Positions 33,177-38,185 of a DNA stretch of 38,185 nt are shown here, in pieces; the stretch's first letter is position 1, and every line of letters starts with the position of its first letter. Source of the DNA: an uncultured Actinomycetes bacterium (GTDB taxonomy: Bacteria > Actinomycetota > Coriobacteriia > Coriobacteriales > Atopobiaceae); contig OMTG01000068.1 in assembly GCA_900313905.1 (NCBI GenBank), forward strand, positions 1-38,185, written 5' to 3'. The position numbers and the translations under genes are program-made. Under the pieces are notes generated by a model. That model was not told the DNA's origin, did no database searches, and was given only the letters and a program-made list of their open reading frames with translations.

Positions 33177-33926
33177 ATGTTCGATATCGCAGGAAAGACT
33201 GCCGTCATCACCGGCGGCACATCAGGCATCGGCCTTGCGACGGCAGAGGCCTTCCTCAAGAAAGGCGCCAACGTCGTCATCGCAGCACGCAACGAGAAGC
33301 GTGGCGCGGAGGCCCTGGCGCACCTCAGGGAGATCTCTGACACCGTCGCCTTCCGCAAGACCGACACGTCAGACGAGGAGGATGTGAAGGCGCTCATCCA
33401 GTTCGCGGTCGATACCTTCGGCTCCCTCGATATCATGTACAACAACGCCGGCATCGGCGATGGTGCACCCATCGACCAGATGGAGGGGGCCGCCTTCAGG
33501 AAGCTCATCGATATCAACCTGACCGGCGTCTTCTACGGCATCAAGTATGCAGCGCTCCAGATGGAGAAGCAGGGCACCGGTGGCGCCATCGTCAACACCT
33601 CCTCGATCGAGGGATGCGTCGGCGACCCCATGCTCCCCTCCTACAATGCCGCCAAGGGTGGCGTCAACCTGATGACGCAATCAGCAGCGCTCGCTTTGGC
33701 AAAGTACAACATCCGCGTCAACACCGTGAACCCCGGCTACATCAGGACCGGCATGGTGAACGAGGATGTCCAGGGCGACGAGGGTATCCAGCACCTCATC
33801 TCGCTCCATCCCCTGGGACGCCTCGGCAAGCCCGAGGAGATCGCCCACGGTGTCGTCTTCCTCGTCGAGAACGAGTTCACGACCGGCACCCACCTCTATA
33901 TCGATGGTGGCTACACGGCACAGTGA
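33177..33926 (+). CDS. Short-chain dehydrogenase/reductase (classical SDR)
   Basis: The 249-residue enzyme is a classical SDR using NAD(P) to oxidise or reduce an alcohol/ketone substrate. The cofactor loop is G-G-T-S-G-I-G (13-19), followed by N-N-A-G (89-92), active-site Ser about 142-143, and Y-N-A-A-K (Tyr 156, Lys 160). The substrate-side P-G-Y-I-R-T and the end I-D-G-G-Y-T-A-Q are typical. The length is standard for the family. AAAGGAG stands 8 nt before the ATG. It faces a second SDR gene across a shared terminator. Gut actinobacterial SDRs include hydroxysteroid dehydrogenases, but sequence alone does not fix the substrate. Confidence 0.92.
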   Translation: MFDIAGKTAVITGGTSGIGLATAEAFLKKGANVVIAARNEKRGAEALAHLREISDTVAFRKTDTSDEEDVKALIQFAVDTFGSLDIMYNNAGIGDGAPIDQMEGAAFRKLIDINLTGVFYGIKYAALQMEKQGTGGAIVNTSSIEGCVGDPMLPSYNAAKGGVNLMTQSAALALAKYNIRVNTVNPGYIRTGMVNEDVQGDEGIQHLISLHPLGRLGKPEEIAHGVVFLVENEFTTGTHLYIDGGYTAQ

Positions 33927-33930
33927 AAGC

Positions 33931-33966
33931 AGCAGGGGCCCGGAAGAATCCAGGGCCCCTGTTTCA
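33931..33966. terminator. Bidirectional terminator between the two SDR genes
   Basis: CAGGGGCCC (33933-33941) pairs with GGGCCCCTG (33953-33961) around an 11-nt loop and is followed by TTTCA. It can serve both converging genes. Confidence 0.8.
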
Positions 33967-33983
33967 TTGCCTGCCAAGGAAGC

Positions 33984-34865
33984 TTACCAGGCACCGCCCG
34001 GCGCTGGCACCTTCTTCTCGTCGGTCGCCACGCTCATGCGGTATCCGGCAGTCACGCATCCGCCATCGCAGAGCACATCGGTCCCCATGAGATACCCGCA
34101 TCGCTCATCCGCAAGAGCGCAGATCAGATAGGCAAGCTCTTCAGGCGCGGCCCCGCGCCCCGGTCCCGAATAGCCCAGAAGGATATCGGTGGCCTTCCCC
34201 CTCTCCTTCTCCGTCATCGGCGTCTCCACATAGCCGGGGCTCACCGAGAAGACACGTATCTGGCGTGTTCGCATGTACTTGAGCGCACACTGCCCGCTGT
34301 ACCAGCGCGCGAAGTTCTTCGAGATCATATAGGCAATCTGGGGAGCAACACCCTCTCCCGGCACAAGCGCGGCGCGGTGCACCAGGGCTGAGACGAATGC
34401 TTCCTCATCCTCAAGGACCAGCGGATAGCGCTTTTCAGGCACCAGCATCTTCGGCAGCATATAGCCTGAATTGGAAGCGACATCCACGATGCAGCCGCCA
34501 TGCATGACCTTATAGAACTCCTGGTTCACATAGACCGTACCCAGCGCATTGATCCGCACGATCGCTTCAGGATTCCCCATCGAGCCCGATATGCCTGCTG
34601 CATGCACAACGGTGGCGATGTGGTCGAAAGATGCAGCGAAGGCAGCGAGCGATGCCACCTCTTCCCGCCTCGATACATCGCAGACTGCAGCCTCGATATG
34701 ATGACCCCGCGCGTTGAGCTCCCTTGCCACCTGCACCAGCTTGTCCTTGTGTCGGCCTGTGATGAGGACTGTATCGTCCTTGGGAAGCATCTCGGCAACA
34801 GCGCGGCCGATGCCCGATCCTCCTCCGGTCACCACATGGACTCTCTTCTCCTTGCCATCTGCCAT
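33984..34865 (-). CDS. SDR-family oxidoreductase with long active-site insertion
   Basis: The 293-residue enzyme has the cofactor loop T-G-G-G-S-G-I-G (13-20), H-A-A-G in place of N-N-A-G (88-91), Ser 131 in V-A-S-N-S-G, and Y-M-I-S-K (Tyr 179, Lys 183). Ser and Tyr are 48 residues apart instead of about 13, so an extra stretch of some 35 residues covers the active site. This is also seen in the Comamonas-type 3-alpha-hydroxysteroid dehydrogenase/carbonyl reductase group. P-G-Y-V-E-T-P-M and C-D-G-G follow. I chose the ATG at 34865, which has AAAGGAG 5 nt upstream. The substrate is unknown; a steroid or bile-acid role is only a possibility. Confidence 0.9.
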   Translation of the reverse strand: MADGKEKRVHVVTGGGSGIGRAVAEMLPKDDTVLITGRHKDKLVQVARELNARGHHIEAAVCDVSRREEVASLAAFAASFDHIATVVHAAGISGSMGNPEAIVRINALGTVYVNQEFYKVMHGGCIVDVASNSGYMLPKMLVPEKRYPLVLEDEEAFVSALVHRAALVPGEGVAPQIAYMISKNFARWYSGQCALKYMRTRQIRVFSVSPGYVETPMTEKERGKATDILLGYSGPGRGAAPEELAYLICALADERCGYLMGTDVLCDGGCVTAGYRMSVATDEKKVPAPGGAW

Positions 34866-35163
34866 AATGGCTCCTTTCAGCTGGGCCTTCTTCTGAATCT
34901 GCCGCGCAAGGAGCCTACCGGATAAGATGGACGACATCTATCATACCTGTCCTCTTTCCGTCGTATCTGTCATACATCCTCTCCTGCCATGGGCCAGGCA
35001 GAGGGGCATCCGGCATGATGCTGTCTGCCCCACCATCTCCCAGAGAGGCATGGATCTCCTCTCAGCAATTGCATCGGTAGCCGATTTCTGCATGCTTCAT
35101 CTGCATCCCGGCTGTGCACGGTGGAAAATGAAGCTGGTTCTGCCACAGGACGAAGGAGCCCGC
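34866..35163. other. Divergent spacer between the second SDR and the CPBP gene
   Basis: 298 bp. The CPBP frame stays open through it but lacks protein-like character, so it is probably non-coding and holds both promoters; I see no clear boxes. Confidence 0.35.
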
Positions 35164-36093
35164 ATGAAACTGCCGAAGACCTATCTTGTCCAGATGAGGA
35201 ATGCCGAACGCTACCTCTGGTGGAAGCCGATTCTCGCACTGCTTCTTGCGCTTCTCTTCTACTGCGTTCTGGCTTTCGTTATGCCCTTTGCCGTCTGGAG
35301 GCTGACTGGCATCGATCTTCTGGGCATCCTCCCTGCAGAGGCAGGCGGCCCCAGCCTCCAGAGCCTCAATGGTTCGCTCGACGGCATCGATCCCTTTACG
35401 CTAGGAATCCTCTGCGGCAGCATCATCTGCATGCTCCCCTGCATAGGGCTGTCATTCAAGATCTGCGGCCTCGGTGGCCTGAGGGGCCTGAGCTCCGTCG
35501 AAGGACATCTCAGATGGAAGCGCATAGGGAGGCTCTTCCTGCCTATGCTTGCCGTCTTCGTGCTCGGCACAGCGATCGAGATGGCAGCCACCTCTTTCTT
35601 CGACGGCATGCCCACATTCCAGCTTCCCAGCACAGAGCTCCTGCTCGTGATCCTCATCCTCGTGCCGCTCCAGTCCTTGACGGAGGAATATGTCTTCCGG
35701 GGTGCCCTCATGCAGGTGCTCGGCAGCTGGATCCCTGTAGCCATCATCCCCGTGGTGCTGCAAGCGCTGCTGTTCATGATGTGCCATGGCTACAACCTCT
35801 ATGGGCTCATCAGCACCGGCCTCTATGGAATCATCGCCGGCATCATCGTGCTCCAGACCGGCGGCCTCGAGGCGGCGATCTCAATCCATGCAGCAAACAA
35901 TGTGGCTGCCTTCCTGGCAGCTGCCCTGATCCAGGGCACAAATGCCCTCGCAAGCGATGCCACGCCCCAGGATCTGGCAATAGGCTTCGCGATCCAGCTG
36001 GCCGCCTATGCAGTTGCCTACCGCATCTCCAAGAAGAGGGGCTGGCTCGCAGCGGATAGCCCCAAGAAGGCGAAGCACTTCAGGCAGAGCTGA
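35164..36093 (+). CDS. CPBP-family intramembrane metalloprotease
   Basis: The 309-residue membrane protein has about eight hydrophobic helices and the CPBP/Abi motifs in order: E-E-Y-V-F-R-G (Glu 174, Glu 175, Arg 179), a His in F-M-M-C-H-G (208), and H-A-A-N-N (His 242, Asn 246). These make up the membrane-embedded metal or water-activating site of the Rce1-like family, which in bacteria is linked to bacteriocin immunity and processing of membrane proteins. I chose the ATG at 35164, with GAAGGAG 5 nt upstream, over longer in-frame readings. No bacteriocin gene is seen nearby. Confidence 0.88.
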   Translation: MKLPKTYLVQMRNAERYLWWKPILALLLALLFYCVLAFVMPFAVWRLTGIDLLGILPAEAGGPSLQSLNGSLDGIDPFTLGILCGSIICMLPCIGLSFKICGLGGLRGLSSVEGHLRWKRIGRLFLPMLAVFVLGTAIEMAATSFFDGMPTFQLPSTELLLVILILVPLQSLTEEYVFRGALMQVLGSWIPVAIIPVVLQALLFMMCHGYNLYGLISTGLYGIIAGIIVLQTGGLEAAISIHAANNVAAFLAAALIQGTNALASDATPQDLAIGFAIQLAAYAVAYRISKKRGWLAADSPKKAKHFRQS

Positions 36094-36329
36094 ACCCACA
36101 AAACAGCATGCCTTCTGGTAGAGCAGGCCATAGTCCTGATACGAGCAGGGAGCAGGACAATGCAAAGGCACTGACATGGTTTCCACGGATTCCAGATAAA
36201 GCAGGGAGCAGAGAAGGATCGAGGAGCTTGAATGCTGACGACCTTTGATGCGAATGTGGAACAACGCAGCGAGATGGTGTCCATCCGTCGAAGCTCAATG
36301 CTCATCTCGAAACTGGATCGGAAGCTTGC

Positions 36330-36720
36330 AGAGCACAAGCCTTCCCCTGCATTCTTTGCGATAAGTGTCATCACCATCCCGATCGCCCAGCTCCAGGACA
36401 TCACGTTCGATGTCCCTTGCCTGGCCAGCATCGCAATCATCTCGATGCAGCTCTCGCTTGCCATTGCCGTCATCCCTGGAGCAGAAACCGACTCGTGCAC
36501 GATGATGGCGTGCCGCTCGGGCCCCTTTTTGAGTCTGTCGCGATCTTTGCTGGCATCGACTGGATCATGGGCGTCTTCCTGGGCGTCTTCCGCACCGTCC
36601 TGAACGTCAATCCCGACGTCCTCCGTGCGCTTCTGGCCGCAAAGTTCAAGGGGGAAGCTCGACCGCAAGCGCATGAACGCATAACGGCTACACTGGCACA
36701 AAGACATTCGGCCAAAGGAG
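36330..36720 (+). pseudogene. 3' remnant of a sodium:dicarboxylate symporter (DAACS/SLC1 family), frameshifted
   Basis: One forward frame reads I-A-Q-L-Q-D-I-T-F-D-V-P then S-M-Q-L-S-L-A-I-A-V-I-P-G-A. The spacing from A-Q to P-G-A equals that between the corresponding motifs of DAACS symporters. Near 36500 the match switches to another frame: L-F-E-S-V-A-I-F-A-G-I-D-W-I-M, then F-R-T-V-L-N-V-N-P-D. This parallels the family motif G-x-D-R-x-x-D-x-x-R-T-x-x-N-V-x-G-D. The front two thirds of the gene are missing. Intact relatives import glutamate, aspartate, serine or dicarboxylates. The remnant runs into the start of the nitroreductase gene. Confidence 0.55.
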
Positions 36721-36726
36721 CAAGCT

Positions 36727-37254
36727 ATGGATCTCATGGATACGCTGCTTGCACGCAGGAGCGTGCGCCAGTTCACGGACGAGCCCGTGAGCGATGAGGA
36801 GATCGAAGAGATCGTGGAAGCCGGCATGCTGGCGCCGACCGGCAAGGGCATCCACCCGAGGCACTACATCACGATCCAAGGCCCAGCACGCATCCATTCC
36901 CTCATTGGCTGCCGGAAAGGCGGCCCCGCCATGCTCCGCACGGCCACTGCCGCCATCGCGGTCCTCGGCGATACCACGAAATCCGATACTTGCATCGAGG
37001 ACTCCTCGGTCGCCCTCGAGAACATGCATCTTGCAGCAGCTGCTCTGGGCCTTGGCTCCTGCTGGCTGCAGGTGCGCCTCCGTCCCTCCGAGGAGGAAGG
37101 GATCTCGACCGAGGAATTCCTGAGGGAGCGCCTCGGATTCCCCGAGGGAATGGAGCTCGAAGCCCTGCTGGTCCTGGGACATCCCGCAAAGGAGCCAGCT
37201 CCCCATAAACTGGACGAGCTTCCCCAAGACCGCATCCACAAAGAGCTGTGGTAG
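36727..37254 (+). CDS. Small nitroreductase-family flavoprotein
   Basis: The 175-residue protein starts with R-R-S-V-R-Q-F (10-16), the FMN phosphate-binding motif of nitroreductases. It continues with A-G-M-L-A-P-T-G-K-G, D-S-S-V-A-L-E-N-M-H-L-A-A-A-A-L-G-L-G-S-C-W and L-L-V-L-G-H-P-A-K-E. These dimeric FMN enzymes use NAD(P)H to reduce nitro compounds, quinones or other acceptors in the cytoplasm. The length is at the short end, typical of anaerobe members. AAAGGAG lies 6 nt before the ATG. A bidirectional terminator separates it from the converging dehydrogenase gene. Confidence 0.92.
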   Translation: MDLMDTLLARRSVRQFTDEPVSDEEIEEIVEAGMLAPTGKGIHPRHYITIQGPARIHSLIGCRKGGPAMLRTATAAIAVLGDTTKSDTCIEDSSVALENMHLAAAALGLGSCWLQVRLRPSEEEGISTEEFLRERLGFPEGMELEALLVLGHPAKEPAPHKLDELPQDRIHKELW

Positions 37255-37279
37255 CCACAAAGCTTCTTGCACATAGAAG

Positions 37280-37318
37280 ACGCGCCGGCATCCGCACAGG
37301 GCACCGGCGCGTTCTCTT
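37280..37318. terminator. Bidirectional terminator after the nitroreductase gene
   Basis: ACGCGCCGG (37280-37288) pairs with CCGGCGCGT (37304-37312), followed by TCTCTTG. On the minus strand the same stem is followed by CTTCT, so it can also end the dehydrogenase transcript. Confidence 0.7.
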
Positions 37319-37334
37319 GTGCGGAGGATGCAGA

Positions 37335-38185
37335 TCAGAGGGCGCAGACATTCTCCGGCGCACCATCCAGCCAGGAGACGACATTGCCAAACTCGATGAC
37401 AGCACGGCGCTCCATGGCCTCCTCGGTGAGGAATGCCACATGCGGCGTAAGGACCGCATTCTTCGCATGAAGCAGGGCGTAGTCTTCTGGCAGAGGCGGC
37501 TCCATATCGAAGACATCGATGCCGGCACCAGCAAGGTGGCCAGAATTCAGGGCATCTGCCAGCGCCTCATTGTCGACGATGGCGCCTCGGGCGCAGTTGA
37601 TGAAGACCGAGCCTTCCGGCATGAGGGCGAACTTCTCCGCCGTGAACAACTTGCGCGTCGCGGCAGTGTTCGGAAGATGGAGGCTTACGATATCGCTGGC
37701 ACAGAGCAGCTTATCGAGGTTGTCCACATACTCGATGCCTGCTGCCGTCGCCTCGGGATTCTCATGGCGGGCATAGCCCAGCACGCGGGCGCCGAATGCC
37801 CTGAAGAGCCGTCCGGCCTGGGTGCCGATATGCCCTGTGCCGACGATGCCGACGGTCCTGCCAGCAATCTCGCGTCCGACCAGGCCTTTCGAGGTCTTGC
37901 CCGAGCGTGCGGCTGCATCCCCCGCTGCAACCTTGCGCAGCACATCGATCGTGAGCCCCAAGGTGAGTTCGGCCACGCTGACATCGGAGTAGCCGGCGCA
38001 GTTGCACACCATAACGTTCTTGGCCTTGCAGGCATCGAGTCCGACATGATCGATGCCCGTGAAAGCGACAGCGATCATCTTGAGGACATCTGCCCTCTCG
38101 ACCACCGAAGCTGGATAGGGATTGTTCGCAATCATCACGATATCAGCGCCAGCGCTTCTTCTGGCAAGCTCTTCAGGGTCGCACG
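37335..38185 (-). CDS. D-2-hydroxyacid dehydrogenase family protein (5' end outside the window)
   Basis: About 282 C-terminal residues are visible. The NAD-binding fold has V-G-I-V-G-T-G-H-I-G, the substrate Arg lies in N-C-A-R-G-A-I-V-D, the catalytic Glu region is D-V-F-D-M-E-P-P-L-P, and the catalytic His is in L-T-P-H-V-A-F. This is the D-isomer-specific 2-hydroxyacid dehydrogenase family, which interconverts 2-keto acids and D-2-hydroxyacids (lactate, hydroxyisocaproate, glycerate or phosphoglycerate types). The frame stays open to the right edge, encoding C-D-P-E-E-L-A-R-R-S-A-G-A-D-I before the internal GTG at 38138, so that GTG is not the true start. Roughly the first 40-50 residues are missing. 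The exact substrate cannot be fixed. Confidence 0.92.
   Translation of the reverse strand, partial: CDPEELARRSAGADIVMIANNPYPASVVERADVLKMIAVAFTGIDHVGLDACKAKNVMVCNCAGYSDVSVAELTLGLTIDVLRKVAAGDAAARSGKTSKGLVGREIAGRTVGIVGTGHIGTQAGRLFRAFGARVLGYARHENPEATAAGIEYVDNLDKLLCASDIVSLHLPNTAATRKLFTAEKFALMPEGSVFINCARGAIVDNEALADALNSGHLAGAGIDVFDMEPPLPEDYALLHAKNAVLTPHVAFLTEEAMERRAVIEFGNVVSWLDGAPENVCAL

Noticed and set aside
32909..33517. 202-residue minus-strand ORF reaching into the first SDR gene
   Set aside because: Mostly antisense to the SDR; the part in the intergenic region has no family resemblance.
35121..36059. 312-residue plus-strand ORF overlapping the CPBP gene
   Set aside because: Different frame of the CPBP protease gene, rich in Arg, Pro and His, no motifs.
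36018..36851. 277-residue minus-strand ORF over the symporter remnant
   Set aside because: Overlaps the end of the CPBP gene and the start of the nitroreductase, no recognisable domain; the symporter match on the plus strand is better.

Overview
The window is ordinary bacterial chromosome with a fairly high GC content (high fifties percent by eye), tightly packed genes, strong AAAGGAG-type ribosome sites and strong preference for GC-ending codons. The gene mix (MMPL exporter with a heptad-repeat secreted partner, Bce-type sensor and transporter, DUF4143 ATPases, CPBP protease, several SDR oxidoreductases) fits an anaerobic gut or oral actinobacterium of the class Coriobacteriia, Olsenella/Atopobium-like. 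That placement is inference from memory of such genomes. I see no rRNA, tRNA, phage or plasmid genes and no CRISPR array.

Layout. 1-0.85 kb: the rear half of a cation-efflux (CDF) gene, broken or cut at the left edge. 1.0-9.7 kb: a defence cassette on the minus strand, reading GIY-YIG/DUF4357 protein, XRE-ImmA metallopeptidase, a coupled 52-residue ORF, then hsdR, hsdM and hsdS of a type I restriction-modification system, the last three chained by start/stop overlaps. 9.9-16.2 kb: a divergent TetR regulator facing an MMPL exporter and a 1049-residue secreted heptad-repeat protein. 16.3-22.6 kb: a Bce-like antimicrobial-peptide module: response regulator and short-loop sensor kinase (ATGA overlap), a convergent transglutaminase lipoprotein, then ABC ATPase and FtsX-like permease preceded by a TTACA-N4-TGTAA dyad.

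22.6-25.4 kb: an AAA/DUF4143 ATPase flanked on both sides by 33-bp-period direct repeats, followed by decayed sequence (IS3-type transposase tail, a duplicated membrane-segment relic with hairpins). 25.4-31.6 kb: DUF2798 membrane protein, SGNH hydrolase, NAD(P)-binding reductase, uracil permease, orphan LytTR regulator, tyrosine phosphatase. 31.7-32.8 kb: a decay zone with an internally deleted DUF4143 gene, its own 23-bp-period repeats, and a truncated BglG/LicT-type antiterminator. 33.2-38.2 kb: two convergent SDR oxidoreductases, a CPBP membrane protease, the frameshifted tail of a sodium:dicarboxylate symporter, a small nitroreductase, and a D-2-hydroxyacid dehydrogenase that runs off the right edge.

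The most unusual signal is that both DUF4143 loci, one intact and one dead, carry their own short-period direct-repeat array of different sequence and period (33 and 23 bp). The next most notable are the Bce-type operator and the compact defence cassette with its coupled small ORF.
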